A stretch of 64,000 bases of DNA. It comes from Bradyrhizobium sp. 1 (lineage in GTDB: Bacteria > Pseudomonadota > Alphaproteobacteria > Rhizobiales > Xanthobacteraceae). The translations under genes and the position numbers were made by a program. The stretch lies in the NCBI RefSeq assembly GCF_023073315.1, contig NZ_JADPJH010000038.1, forward strand, positions 1-64,000, read 5' to 3'. Below, piece by piece: positions 1 through 8,996 of the stretch; position 1 is the first letter of the stretch, and each line of letters begins with the position of its first letter. A model generated the notes under the pieces. It saw only the letters and a program-made list of their open reading frames with translations, did no database searches and was not told the DNA's origin.

Positions 1-45
1 ATCCGGCGCTTCGCGCCACCTTCTCCCACAAGGGGAGAAGGAAGA
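1..45. repeat. Partial intergenic inverted repeat
   Basis: Bases 19-27 (CCTTCTCCC) pair with GGGGAGAAGG at 32-41 around an ACAA loop. The same arm type recurs at 35334-35483, so this looks like the end of a dispersed repeat whose other arm lies before the window. It sits just past the stop of the small gene on the minus strand and could also act as a 3' hairpin. Confidence 0.5.
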
Positions 46-48
46 AGG

Positions 49-240
49 CTACGCCGCTTCCTTCACATCGCCGTTAACCAGCTTGCGCGCGGCGCGCTCG
101 GCTTCGCGGGCGTTACGGAAGAGCTGGCCTTCGAGGCGATTGAATTGGTGCGACGAGGCGAAGAAGCAGTAGCCTCCGTCGCCGCGAACGACAATGCCCG
201 CGGTCTTCGAGTTGACTTCGATGATGTAGCTGTCCGGCAT
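49..240 (-). CDS. Small hypothetical protein, 63 aa
   Basis: I do not recognise the family. The start was set at the ATG at 238-240 (MPDSYIIEV) because the longer frame would run into the 3' end of the upstream thioesterase gene and its extra residues look non-coding. The product is soluble, has no signal peptide, and ends in a charged helix (NAREAERAARKL). The N-terminal part, with IVVRGDGGYCFFASS, suggests a short beta-rich fold. It lies 13 bases behind the thioesterase stop on the same strand, so co-transcription is possible. Codon use is like the neighbours. Function unknown. Confidence 0.6.
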   Translation of the reverse strand: MPDSYIIEVNSKTAGIVVRGDGGYCFFASSHQFNRLEGQLFRNAREAERAARKLVNGDVKEAA

Positions 241-253
241 GCCCGTAGATTCC

Positions 254-880
254 TCAGTGCGGGCAGATAACGGCATCTCTGCCCGAAAGTTCCTCGGGCA
301 AATCAGCCGGTTTCCGCCCCGAATCGACACGCAATTGAGTACGCCGGGACCTCATCCGTTTTATGACCGGTTGTTGGCGAAGCCGCGACCGTTGACTCAT
401 CAGCGCCGCGTTTGGCGTGACGCCCGTCTTCGTGAGATGGGGCAGAGCGCCGCGCGCGATTACGTCGCGGGTCGGGCGCACCTCTTGCGGGCGGCCATGG
501 TCGTCGATCGAGACATAGGTGAAATTGCCGTCGGTCACGAGAAAGGGATGTTCCTCCCTGCGCCGCAACGCCCAGGCTTCGAGATGCACGGTCATGGATG
601 TGCGCCCGACGCGCACAAGGTTGGCGTAGACGGAAACGAGATCGCCGACATAGACGGCCTTGCGAAAGTTCATCGCCTCGATCGCAACCGTGACGGTGCG
701 TGACTTCGCCGCCTTCGATGCAAACACACCGCCGCCGACGTCCATCTGGCTGAGCAGCCAGCCACCAAAAATGTCGCCGTTGGCGTTGGTGTCGGCGGGC
801 ATCGCCAGCGTGCGGATGCAGAGATCTCCGCTCGGCCCGGCATCGGAGCTGACAGGGGCGTGGACGTGCGTGTCGGTCAT
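254..880 (-). CDS. Acyl-CoA thioesterase, YciA-like hotdog fold, with unusual C-terminal tail
   Basis: Predicted to hydrolyse acyl-CoA to free acid and CoA in the cytoplasm. Residues about 18-133 carry the YciA/BFIT hotdog core: MPADTNANGDIFGGWL followed by the central helix, then AIEAMNFRKAVYVGDLV and GNFTYVSIDDHGRP. The Asn/Asp-Gly-Asp-Ile-Phe-Gly-Gly stretch holds the family's catalytic acid region. Start: the ATG at 878-880 has GGAG 9 bases upstream; the longer frame does not. YciA proteins are about 130-140 residues, but this one continues for roughly 70 more (from TRDVIARGALPH) in basic, low-complexity sequence, which suggests loss of the native stop by frameshift, or a lineage-specific tail. 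Neighbours are lipid genes. Confidence 0.85.
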   Translation of the reverse strand: MTDTHVHAPVSSDAGPSGDLCIRTLAMPADTNANGDIFGGWLLSQMDVGGGVFASKAAKSRTVTVAIEAMNFRKAVYVGDLVSVYANLVRVGRTSMTVHLEAWALRRREEHPFLVTDGNFTYVSIDDHGRPQEVRPTRDVIARGALPHLTKTGVTPNAALMSQRSRLRQQPVIKRMRSRRTQLRVDSGRKPADLPEELSGRDAVICPH

Positions 881-960
881 ATGGTCGATCTCCAGCGGCT
901 CTCGTCTCTGGATACAAAGCCGCGTGGCCTTGCGCAACATCGGCACGAGACAAGCTTGCA

Positions 961-1713
961 CTATCCAGCCGGCCGCGGGGAGCCGGCGAAGGCGCCGCTA
1001 TCGTCGAGTTTGCGTTGCCACTCCGCATCGTCGGCCCGCGGCGCGCGCCCGGTCGTTGCAGTCACCAGCCATTCCAGCCTGCTCCAAAGCCGGAGAAGGT
1101 CGCACGGATAATTGGCCCATCCATTGATGACGCAATAGCGGATGGTGTGTTCGCGGTGGTGACGCCAATGATGCTCGGGTGAGCAGACCAGATGCAGCCT
1201 TTGCGCCATGCGCAGGAGCGGCGGGCGGACCTGCCAGTGCGCGAGATTGTGAAAGCTCATGCCAAACAGCATGCAGGTCGCGATCGCGAACCAGACGATC
1301 ATCAGCGCATAGGTGAGCGCGGAAACCGGAAACAACGCCGTGACCGCGGCAGCACTCCCGACCACCAGGGCGCTCGGCGCGGCGCCGAGGGACGCCTGGT
1401 CGAAGAATTCGTAGAGCAGGACGTGGCTCGGGTGGGTGTGATGCTCGCGCGTCATCGCGATGCCGCGGCCGAGCATCCCCTCGTCGATCCAGGTGTCGAC
1501 CACCCAATGCACCAGCCCCGAAAAAAGGTCAGCAAGGAAATACCCGACCAGGAGCGCCACGATCAGCCATGGCCAGCGCAATCCCACCGCGTGGTAACAC
1601 CCAACGAGATAAACCGCGCAGCACAGGATCACGACAGCATCGGCCCCGCAGCACAGCCGCGTGATGATGATCTCGCGCAAGGTCGCATGCTTGAAGAACG
1701 GGATCGTCGGCAT
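961..1713 (-). CDS. CarF/TMEM189-family plasmanyl-phospholipid desaturase homologue
   Basis: The family (bacterial CarF, animal PEDS1/TMEM189) is a membrane di-iron enzyme that puts the vinyl-ether bond into plasmalogens; in Myxococcus CarF takes part in light signalling. The sequence shows the family's spaced histidines: LVHWVVDTW, then REHHTHP, SFHNLAHW and SPEHHWRHH. Four hydrophobic segments (about residues 20-45, 47-65, 115-135, 140-160) fit a polytopic inner-membrane protein of usual length (250 aa). The start ATG at 1711-1713 has a GAGGAG site. It precedes the thioesterase on the same strand. Family assignment is from motifs; whether this species makes ether lipids cannot be told from the window. 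Confidence 0.87.
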   Translation of the reverse strand: MPTIPFFKHATLREIIITRLCCGADAVVILCCAVYLVGCYHAVGLRWPWLIVALLVGYFLADLFSGLVHWVVDTWIDEGMLGRGIAMTREHHTHPSHVLLYEFFDQASLGAAPSALVVGSAAAVTALFPVSALTYALMIVWFAIATCMLFGMSFHNLAHWQVRPPLLRMAQRLHLVCSPEHHWRHHREHTIRYCVINGWANYPCDLLRLWSRLEWLVTATTGRAPRADDAEWQRKLDDSGAFAGSPRPAG

Positions 1714-1769
1714 CGGCGATACTCCTCACGGGCCGCACCACCCATGATAGCATCCTATGCCGACACTCC

Positions 1770-3866
1770 CTATTTCAAACCGTCCCAGCCCGGATCGGGC
1801 GCGAAGCGTCCGCCGAATCGCTCAGCCAGCGCGCGCAAGGCGGACACGACATTCTCTACCCCGCGCGTGCGCGCGTAATTCAGCGGACCGCCGCGGAACG
1901 GTGCATAGCCCGTGCCGAAGATCATGGCGCCATCGACCGCGTCAGGATCCGCGACGATGCCCTCACGCAGCGCAGCGGCGCAGACATTGGACATCGGCAG
2001 CACCAGGCGGTCGATCATCTGGTCGGTGACGCGCGGGCCGGTCTCCGGAAGCGGCGCCTTTTCGGCCTTGCCGTCCTTCCAGACGTAAAAGCCCTTGCCG
2101 GTCTTGCGGCCGAGCTCGCCTTTGGCGACTTTCTCGCGCAGCCAAGCCGGCGTGGGCGGCAGCAAATCGCCGAATTTAGTGCGCAGCATGTCGCCGACGT
2201 CGAGGCAGATGTCGAGCCCGACCTGATCGGCAAGCTCTATCGGCCCCATCGGCATGCCGAACTGCTCGGCGGCGGCATCGATCAGGCGCGGGTCGGTCTT
2301 CTCGTCCAGCATCACCATCGCTTCGAGCATGTAAGGCGTCAGCGCGCGGTTGACGAGGAAGCCGGGCGAGCTCTTCACCGAGAGCGGCAGGCGATCGATT
2401 GCACCGACGAAGGCGAGCGCCTCCTTCAAGACTTGCGCATCGTTGCCGTCATGGCTGACGACCTCGACCAGTTGCAGCCGCGACACCGGATTGAAGAAGT
2501 GCAGGCCGACCAGCCGCTCCGGCCGCGCCAGCGTCGTTCGTAAATCCTGGAGCGGAATGCTCGACGTGTTGGTCGCAAGGATCGCGCCCGGCTTCATTTT
2601 CGGCTCGAGGCCGGCGTAGACCTTCTGCTTCAGCTCGAGCTTTTCCGGCACCGCCTCGATGATGAGATCGGCGTTACGGACGCCCTCGCCGTCCATATCG
2701 GGGATGAGGCGATCGAGCGCATCGCGCACCTCGGTGGGCTTGCGGATGATCTTGCCGTAGAGCTCGGCGGCGCGTTTCACCGCGGCGGCGATCGGTTCGG
2801 CCTTCATGTCGGCGAGCGAGACGCGCAGCCCCTGCCCCGCGCACCAGGCCGCGATGTCGCCGCCCATGGCACCAGCGCCGATGACGTGGACGTGCTTGAT
2901 GGTGTTGCCGGAGCCTGCGGCCTTCTTCATCTGCTCGCGCAGGAAGAACACGCGGATCAAATTCTGCGCAGTCGGCGTCACCATCAGCTTGGCAAAGGAC
3001 GCCTGCTCGGCCTTCAGCATCGCGGCCTTGCTGCCGCCGTGGGTCTCCCAGAGATCGATCAGTGCGTAAGGCGCCGGATAGTGCTCGCGGGACGCGGCCC
3101 TTGCCGCCTCGGAACGCATGCGCTTTGCCAAGAGCCCGCGCACAGGGCCAAAATTGGCCGCGCGCGTCAGAAGGCCCGGCCGCGCCCGCTTCAGGCGGCC
3201 GAACAGCGCGTCCTTGACCGCGTTACGGACGTGGCGCTCGTGCGTCACGGTATCGACGAGGCCGAGCGACTTGGCGCGGCGCGCATCGATGGTGCGGCCG
3301 GTCAGCATCAAGGCCATCGACTGGGTCGGGTTGACCAGCGCGGTGAAGCGCGCGGTGCCGCCGAGGCCGGGATGCAAGCCCAGCATCACCTCGGGGAAGC
3401 CGAAGCGCGCACTGTCGATGGCGATGCGCGACTGGCAGGCCAGCGCGACCTCAAGCCCGCCGCCAAGACAGAAGCCATGGACCACCGCGACCGTCGGCAG
3501 TTTTAGCGCTTCCAGATGATCAACCACGGCATGTGCGGCATGGATGCGCGTTTCCACCATCCCGGGATCGGATGCGCCGCGGAATTCATTGACGTCCGCG
3601 CCGGCAATGAAGCCGGACGGCTTTGCCGAGCGGATCACGAGGCCGGCCGGACGCTCAGTCTCGATCGCCGCGAGCGCGGCGTCGAACTCCTCCATCAATT
3701 CGGCGGAGAGCGTGTTAGCGCTGGCATCGGCGCGGTCGAACAGCAGCCAGGCGACGCCATCGGCATCGCGCGTCAGCTTGAAGTGCTTGTAGGGGCCGTC
3801 GGCCGCAGGCTTGGGTCCCAGCTCCAGCACGCGGTCGCCGAGCGCGGTCATGATTTTGGAATCCAT
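1770..3866 (-). CDS. Fatty-acid oxidation complex alpha subunit (enoyl-CoA hydratase / 3-hydroxyacyl-CoA dehydrogenase)
   Basis: Bifunctional beta-oxidation enzyme that hydrates 2-enoyl-CoA and oxidises the 3-hydroxyacyl-CoA with NAD. Residues about 15-200 are a crotonase domain with oxyanion/catalytic motifs GGGLEVALAC and FGFPEVMLGLHPGLGG. About 320-500 is the Rossmann domain beginning HVIGAGAMGGDIA, with SSIPLQDL and GLHFFNPVSRL. The two C-terminal HADH domains follow (SSPGFLVNRAL; GKGFYVWKDGK). Its 698 aa match FadB/FadJ length. The start MDSKIMTAL (3864-3866) lies 2 bases after the thiolase stop, so translation is probably coupled. It is the last gene of the fadE-thiolase-fadB operon. 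Confidence 0.95.
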   Translation of the reverse strand: MDSKIMTALGDRVLELGPKPAADGPYKHFKLTRDADGVAWLLFDRADASANTLSAELMEEFDAALAAIETERPAGLVIRSAKPSGFIAGADVNEFRGASDPGMVETRIHAAHAVVDHLEALKLPTVAVVHGFCLGGGLEVALACQSRIAIDSARFGFPEVMLGLHPGLGGTARFTALVNPTQSMALMLTGRTIDARRAKSLGLVDTVTHERHVRNAVKDALFGRLKRARPGLLTRAANFGPVRGLLAKRMRSEAARAASREHYPAPYALIDLWETHGGSKAAMLKAEQASFAKLMVTPTAQNLIRVFFLREQMKKAAGSGNTIKHVHVIGAGAMGGDIAAWCAGQGLRVSLADMKAEPIAAAVKRAAELYGKIIRKPTEVRDALDRLIPDMDGEGVRNADLIIEAVPEKLELKQKVYAGLEPKMKPGAILATNTSSIPLQDLRTTLARPERLVGLHFFNPVSRLQLVEVVSHDGNDAQVLKEALAFVGAIDRLPLSVKSSPGFLVNRALTPYMLEAMVMLDEKTDPRLIDAAAEQFGMPMGPIELADQVGLDICLDVGDMLRTKFGDLLPPTPAWLREKVAKGELGRKTGKGFYVWKDGKAEKAPLPETGPRVTDQMIDRLVLPMSNVCAAALREGIVADPDAVDGAMIFGTGYAPFRGGPLNYARTRGVENVVSALRALAERFGGRFAPDPGWDGLK

Positions 3867-3868
3867 GG

Positions 3869-5152
3869 TCACACCGCCTCGATCAGCATGGCGCCGCCAA
3901 GCCCGCCGCCGATGCATTCGGTGGCAATTCCGCGCCGCGTGCCGAGCCGCTTCATCGCATTGACCAGATGCAGCACGATGCGATTGCCGGAGGTGCCGAC
4001 GGGATGGCCGAGCGAGATCGCGCCGCCATCGACGTTGAGTTTTTCACGGTCGATCTCACCGGCCGCGCCGTCGAGCCCAAGGATCTCGCGGCAGAACTTG
4101 TCGTCGTTCCAGGCGGCGAGACAGCCAAGCACCTGCGTGGCGAAAGCCTCATTCAGCTCCCAGGTGTCGACGTCCCTGATGGTGAGGTCGTTACGCTGAA
4201 GCAGCGGCGTTGCCGACATCACGGGACCGAGACCCATGATGCTGGGATCGAGCGCGGCCCAGTTGCTGTCGACGATCGCGGCCTTCGGCGTCAGTCCGTG
4301 CTTTGCGACTGCCGCGTCGGAGGCGAGGATCACCCAGGAGGCGCCGTCGGTAATCTGCGAGGAATTGCCCGCGGTGACCTGGCCCCAGGGGCGCTCGAAC
4401 ACCGGCCGAAGTTTTGCGAGCGTCTCCGCCGTCGAGTCCGGGCGCACGCCGTCGTCATGGTCGAAGAATTTGCCGTCGCGGGAGAACGCGGTCTCGACCT
4501 CGCCCTTGAGGAATCCTGCGGTCTTCGCATGCGCTAGCCGGCGGTGGCTTTCGGCGGCATAGGCATCGGACTGCGCGCGGGTGATATTGAAGAGATGGCC
4601 GACGACCTCGGCGGTCTGGCCCATGTTGAGGTCGGTGATGGGATCGGTCAGCCCGCGCTCCAGGCCGATGATCGGCTTGAGATAACGCGGACGCAGCTTG
4701 AAGGCGGCGGCCGCCTTCGCAGCTATGCCCTTGGCAGTCGCAAGACCAGCGAACCAGCGCACCCCGGAGTTCGGCCAGACCAGCGGCGCGTGGCTGAGCG
4801 CCTCGGTGCCGCCGGCCAGGATCATGTCGGCATGGCCTTCGCGGATGTAGCGATAGGCGGTGTCGATCGACTGCATGCCGGAGCCGCAATTGATCTGCAC
4901 GGTGAAGGCGACCATGTCCTCGCCCATGCCGAGCCGGAGCGCAGCGACGCGAGCCGGGTTCATCTCGTCCGCGATGACGTTGACGCAGCCGAGGATGACC
5001 TGGTCGAAATCGGTGGGCGAAAACGGCTGGCGCGCCAGCAGCGGCCGTCCGCACTGCACGGCGAGATCGACCGGCGTGAACGGTCCCGGTCCCGAACGCG
5101 CTTTGAGAAACGGCGTCCGGCTGCCGTCGACGATGAAAACCGGTCGTGCCAT
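3869..5152 (-). CDS. Acetyl-CoA C-acyltransferase (3-ketoacyl-CoA thiolase, FadI/FadA type)
   Basis: Thiolytic cleavage of 3-ketoacyl-CoA, the last step of beta-oxidation, as partner of the downstream alpha subunit. Thiolase hallmarks are present: nucleophilic Cys in INCGSGMQS, catalytic His in SLGHPVGTSGNR, and the second Cys in TECIGGGLGGAM. The 427-residue length and the long loop domain fit FadI-like thiolases better than the shorter AtoB type. The ATG shares one base with the stop of the upstream acyl-CoA dehydrogenase (TGATG), which indicates translational coupling. Confidence 0.95.
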   Translation of the reverse strand: MARPVFIVDGSRTPFLKARSGPGPFTPVDLAVQCGRPLLARQPFSPTDFDQVILGCVNVIADEMNPARVAALRLGMGEDMVAFTVQINCGSGMQSIDTAYRYIREGHADMILAGGTEALSHAPLVWPNSGVRWFAGLATAKGIAAKAAAAFKLRPRYLKPIIGLERGLTDPITDLNMGQTAEVVGHLFNITRAQSDAYAAESHRRLAHAKTAGFLKGEVETAFSRDGKFFDHDDGVRPDSTAETLAKLRPVFERPWGQVTAGNSSQITDGASWVILASDAAVAKHGLTPKAAIVDSNWAALDPSIMGLGPVMSATPLLQRNDLTIRDVDTWELNEAFATQVLGCLAAWNDDKFCREILGLDGAAGEIDREKLNVDGGAISLGHPVGTSGNRIVLHLVNAMKRLGTRRGIATECIGGGLGGAMLIEAV

Positions 5153-7419
5153 CAGCTCGCCGCCCTCTGTTCACCGAGTTCCTGGAAGAATTGATGCACG
5201 TCGCCGGTTTTCTTGTAAATCGGCGACAGCGCCTCCGGCGCAAAATCGTCGACCTCGATCACCTTTGTGACGGCTTCATGAGCGGCGGCAAGCTGCTCGC
5301 CCTCGGCCTGCGTGATCACGCCCTTGGTCACGGCGTCCTTCCAGTCGCTTATATGCGCGGCGCGCATGCGCTTGGTGATCGCGTCCGTCCCCGTAACCAA
5401 TTTGAACGCGCGCTCCAGCCGGGCAAAGCCGCTGTCGTCGTCGACATGGGCCAGATCCGGCGTGAGGCGCTCGCGCGCGGCCGACGGCTCCAGCACGATG
5501 CCGGCGCATTGGTGCACGACGCGGTCGGACGGGCCGAGCACGCGGGCGCCGAACGGCTGCACCACGAGCTTGAGGATTATGGCAACGAAGCGGTTCGGCA
5601 GATTGGCGAGGATTTCGGCCAGCCGGTTCTCGATGGTCTTGAAGCCCGTCGCCATGCACCATTCGAGCGCAGCAAAGTCCTCCTTCTGCCGCCCCTCGTC
5701 CTGCCAGCGTTTTAGCGCGGCCGAGAGCAGATACAGCTCGGAGAGAATGTCGCCGAAACGCGCCGACAGCATTTCCTTGCGCTTGAGCGCGCCACCGAGC
5801 GTCAGCAACGCCATGTCGGCGCAGAGTGCGAACGCCGCGGAGTAGCGCGAGAGCTGGCGATAGAACGGCGTCGCGTCGCCCGCATCAGGCGCAAGCGCGA
5901 AGGCACCAAAGGTCCAGCTCCGGCCGAAGGCGCGGAGCAAGGTATTGAAGCTGTGGCCGACATGCTTCCAGAACGCCTTGTCGAACGCAGCGAGGCCGCG
6001 CTCGCGATCGGTGTCTGCAAGCGCATTCATCTCGTCGAGCAGATAGGGATGGGCGCGGATGGCGCCCTGCCCGAACACGATGAGATTGCGCGTGAGAATG
6101 TTGGCGCCCTCGACCGTGATGCCGACGGGCACGGCGCGGTGCAGATTGCCTAGATAGTTTTGCGGCCCGTCGATCACGGCCTTGCCGCCATGGATGTCCA
6201 TGGCGTCGTCGACCGCGATGCGCATCCGCTCGGTCGCATGCAGCTTCATGATGCCGGAGATGACGGCGGGATGGACGCCGGCGTTCAACGCCGCGCAGGT
6301 CAGCCTTCGCGCCGCATCGAGCTGATAGGCGGTCGCGACGATGCGCGCGAGCGGCTCCTCGACGCCCTCGAATTTGGAGATGGAGATGCCGAACTGCTCG
6401 CGGATGCGGGCATAGGCCCCGGTGGTGCGCGCCGCATAGGCGGCACCAGCGGCCGACAGCGACGGCAGCGAGATGCCGCGGCCGGCGGCAAGCGCGGTCA
6501 TCAGCATCTTCCAACCTTGCCCAAGGCGCTCTTGGCCGCCGATCACGTAATCGAGCGGAATAAAGACGTCGCGGCCCCGGTTCGGGCCGTTCTGGAAGAC
6601 CTGCATCGACGGCAGATGGCGCTGGCCGATCTCGACACCAGGCAGATTGGTCGGGATCAGCGCGACGGCGATGCCGAGCGCTTCCTGCTGGCCGACGAGA
6701 TGATCGGGGTCATAGGCCTTGAAGGCGAGCCCCAAGAGCGTCGCGACGGGGCCGAGCGTGATGTAGCGCTTGTGCCAGTTGAGCCGGAGGCCGATGACCT
6801 CCTGTCCTTCGAACACGCCCTTGCAGATGATGCCGGTGTCGACCATCGAGGCGGCGTCGGAGCCGGCCTCCGGACTGGTGAGACCGAAGCAGGGAATGTC
6901 GCGGCCATCGGCAAGACGCGGCAGCCAGCGCTCCTGCTGCTCCTTGGTGCCGAAGCGCATCAGCAGCTCGCCGGGGCCGAGCGAGTTCGGCACCATCACG
7001 GTGACGGCGGCTGCAATCGAGCGGGTCGAGATCTTGCGCACCACTTCCGAATGCGCATAGGGCGAGAAGCCGAGGCCGCCAAATTCTTCCGGGATGATCA
7101 TGCCGAAGAATTTTTCGCGCTTGACGAAATGCCAGACGTCCGGCGGCAGGTCGCGCCATTCCCAAAGGATCTTCCACTCGTCGAGCATGGCGCAGAGCGC
7201 GTTGACGGGGCCGTCGAGGAAGGCCTGCTCTTCGGCGGTCAGCTTTGCCTGCGGCACCTTCAGCAGCTTCGACCAGTCGGGATTGCCGGTGAAGAGATCG
7301 GCGTCCCACCAGACGTCGCCGGCCTCCAGCGCCTCCCGCTCGGTGTCGGACATCGCCGGCAGCACGCCGCGCGCCCAGGAGAAGATCGGCTTTGTGATTT
7401 TGTCGCGGCGGAAGCTCAT
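5152..7419 (-). CDS. FadE-like acyl-CoA dehydrogenase
   Basis: First gene of the beta-oxidation operon; FAD-dependent alpha,beta-dehydrogenation of acyl-CoA. The acyl-CoA dehydrogenase core spans about residues 70-480, with CFGLTSPEAGSDAASM and the helical domain DIHGGKAVIDGPQNYLG. A C-terminal region of about 270 residues follows, as in FadE (DUF1974-type). The 755 aa are slightly shorter than E. coli FadE because the N-terminal membrane segment is missing. The start at 7417-7419 (MSFRRDKI) is chosen over the slightly longer frame because GAGG lies 6 bases before it. Confidence 0.92.
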   Translation of the reverse strand: MSFRRDKITKPIFSWARGVLPAMSDTEREALEAGDVWWDADLFTGNPDWSKLLKVPQAKLTAEEQAFLDGPVNALCAMLDEWKILWEWRDLPPDVWHFVKREKFFGMIIPEEFGGLGFSPYAHSEVVRKISTRSIAAAVTVMVPNSLGPGELLMRFGTKEQQERWLPRLADGRDIPCFGLTSPEAGSDAASMVDTGIICKGVFEGQEVIGLRLNWHKRYITLGPVATLLGLAFKAYDPDHLVGQQEALGIAVALIPTNLPGVEIGQRHLPSMQVFQNGPNRGRDVFIPLDYVIGGQERLGQGWKMLMTALAAGRGISLPSLSAAGAAYAARTTGAYARIREQFGISISKFEGVEEPLARIVATAYQLDAARRLTCAALNAGVHPAVISGIMKLHATERMRIAVDDAMDIHGGKAVIDGPQNYLGNLHRAVPVGITVEGANILTRNLIVFGQGAIRAHPYLLDEMNALADTDRERGLAAFDKAFWKHVGHSFNTLLRAFGRSWTFGAFALAPDAGDATPFYRQLSRYSAAFALCADMALLTLGGALKRKEMLSARFGDILSELYLLSAALKRWQDEGRQKEDFAALEWCMATGFKTIENRLAEILANLPNRFVAIILKLVVQPFGARVLGPSDRVVHQCAGIVLEPSAARERLTPDLAHVDDDSGFARLERAFKLVTGTDAITKRMRAAHISDWKDAVTKGVITQAEGEQLAAAHEAVTKVIEVDDFAPEALSPIYKKTGDVHQFFQELGEQRAAS

Positions 7420-7590
7420 GGCGGACCTCATGCATCGGCGCGGTGACAGGGCATTTTAGCGGAAACCGGCGGGCGGGAGTGAACACTTCGCTGGCAAAAT
7501 TGACGCGGCCGGGCGGCCGCCCCCCGGGGACCATAACGGCCGGGGCGTGGGGGCAGTTCCGGGGAGGGGCAGCGTTGGTTGACGAATGGA

Positions 7591-7649
7591 TTCTCAGATG
7601 CGCAATTGCGCATCATAGCTCGCGCCTGACGGCGCGCCCCGGAATGACG
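7591..7649. repeat. Intergenic palindromic repeat
   Basis: The 230-base gap between fadE and the flavin reductase gene is non-coding. It contains a perfect 18-bp palindrome GATGCGCAATTGCGCATC at 7597-7614, followed by the GC-rich tail gcgccccggaatgacg. This resembles a dispersed repeat of the genome rather than an operator. The rest of the gap is GC-rich with no convincing ORF. Confidence 0.6.
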
Positions 7650-7669
7650 GCGTGGAGGGAGAGGCCGGC

Positions 7670-8293
7670 CTAATCCGGCCGGACCATCTCGAACATGTTT
7701 TCCGGCTTGATCTCAAAGTAATCGCCGCGACGGCCGGCGCGGACGATGGGGCGGGCGGCGGCGGTCTGGTAGACGCCGTCCTTGATCATGGCCTTGTCGA
7801 TGTGGACGGCGACGACCTCGCCGAGGGTCAGCCAGGCATCGGCTTCCTTGCCGTCGGCGCCCTTGAGGCGGACGATGTCGGACACCTTGCACTCGAAGGC
7901 GACCGGGCTCTCGGCCACGCGCGGCACGTTGACGAGCTTGCCAGGCACGGCGGTGAGGCCCGCGATCTCGAATTCGTCGACCTCGGGGCCGACATGCGCC
8001 GCGGTCGCGTTCATGTGCTTGGCGAGGTCCATCGTGGTCAGATTCCAGACGAACTCGCCGGTCTGCTTGATGTTCGAGACCGAGTCCTTCCAGTTGGTGG
8101 AGGAGAAGCCGATGATCGGCGGCACGTAGCAGAACGCGTTGAAGAAGCTGTAAGGCGCGAGGTTGACGTGGCCGTTGGTGTCGCGCGAGGAGATCCAGCC
8201 GATCGGCCGCGGCGCGATGATGGCGTTGAAGGGATCGTGCTTGAGGCCATGGCCCTTGGAGGGCTCGTAGAAGTAGAGGTCTTTGTCGGTCAC
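7670..8293 (-). CDS. Flavin reductase family protein (FMN-binding split barrel)
   Basis: Likely binds FMN and reduces flavin, or serves a monooxygenase. The flavin-reductase signature is visible from residue 22: FNAIIAPRPIGWISS, then NLAPYSFFNAFCYVPPIIGFSS and the later VWNLTT segment. 207 aa is normal for the DIM6/NTAB-type members. The start is a GTG (8291-8293) with GGAG 9 bases upstream. It follows the TetR gene on the same strand with a 70-base gap, so it may be in the same transcription unit as the efflux genes, but its substrate or partner is unknown. Confidence 0.88.
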   Translation of the reverse strand: MTDKDLYFYEPSKGHGLKHDPFNAIIAPRPIGWISSRDTNGHVNLAPYSFFNAFCYVPPIIGFSSTNWKDSVSNIKQTGEFVWNLTTMDLAKHMNATAAHVGPEVDEFEIAGLTAVPGKLVNVPRVAESPVAFECKVSDIVRLKGADGKEADAWLTLGEVVAVHIDKAMIKDGVYQTAAARPIVRAGRRGDYFEIKPENMFEMVRPD

Positions 8294-8363
8294 GCGCTGC
8301 TTCTCCGCTATCCGCCATTCCGGGCAATGCGAAGCAGCTTATAGGGGGAAACGCCCCCGCCCG

Positions 8364-8963
8364 TCAGTGGCGCGGGGACAGACCGGCGATGACGAAATCG
8401 ATCATCTGGTCGATGGTCGGGCCCGGCTTGGTGGCGCACTGGGCGATCATCTGGGGGTGGAAGAAGCGCATCATCGCGGTGCAGGCGCACAGCGCGGCCA
8501 GTTGCAGGTCGGGGGCCTCGAAGTCGCCGGAGGCCACGCCTTGCGCGATCATCTGGCCGATCATTCCGGCGATACATTCCATGTGGTTGACACAGACGTC
8601 CCAGTCCTCCTGCATGGCGATCTCGACCATCTCATGCAGCTTGTTGTCACCGACATAGCGCTCGGTGTTCATGCGGTTGACGGTGGTGAGCAGCTCGCGG
8701 AAGCGCGGGAGTACCGGACCGGGCCGGGCCACGATCCGCTGCGCTTCGAGCTCAACCTCGCCCATCAGCGAACGGGCCACCGACTGGTGAATCGCCTTCT
8801 TCGATTCGAAGAAGCGATACACGTTGGCGGGGCTCATCCTGAGCTCCTTGGCGATGTCCCCGACCGTGGTCTTCTGATAGCCGATCTGGCGGAACAGCCG
8901 CTCGGCCACCTCGAGAATACGGTCCCGGGTGTCGCCTTCGATATGTTCCGAAATCAGGGCCAT
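8364..8963 (-). CDS. TetR family transcriptional regulator
   Basis: DNA-binding repressor with an N-terminal HTH at about residues 14-60 (RILEVAERLFRQIGYQKTT, then GDIAKELRMSPANVYRFF) and an all-helical ligand domain. It sits 33 bases downstream of the RND pump gene on the same strand, so it is probably the local regulator of the adaptor-pump operon; that role is inferred from position. No clear operator stood out in front of the adaptor gene. 199 aa is normal length. Confidence 0.9.
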   Translation of the reverse strand: MALISEHIEGDTRDRILEVAERLFRQIGYQKTTVGDIAKELRMSPANVYRFFESKKAIHQSVARSLMGEVELEAQRIVARPGPVLPRFRELLTTVNRMNTERYVGDNKLHEMVEIAMQEDWDVCVNHMECIAGMIGQMIAQGVASGDFEAPDLQLAALCACTAMMRFFHPQMIAQCATKPGPTIDQMIDFVIAGLSPRH

Positions 8964-8996
8964 CAGTCAGGACTCGTTCGTCGGTAGTCTTCTCAT

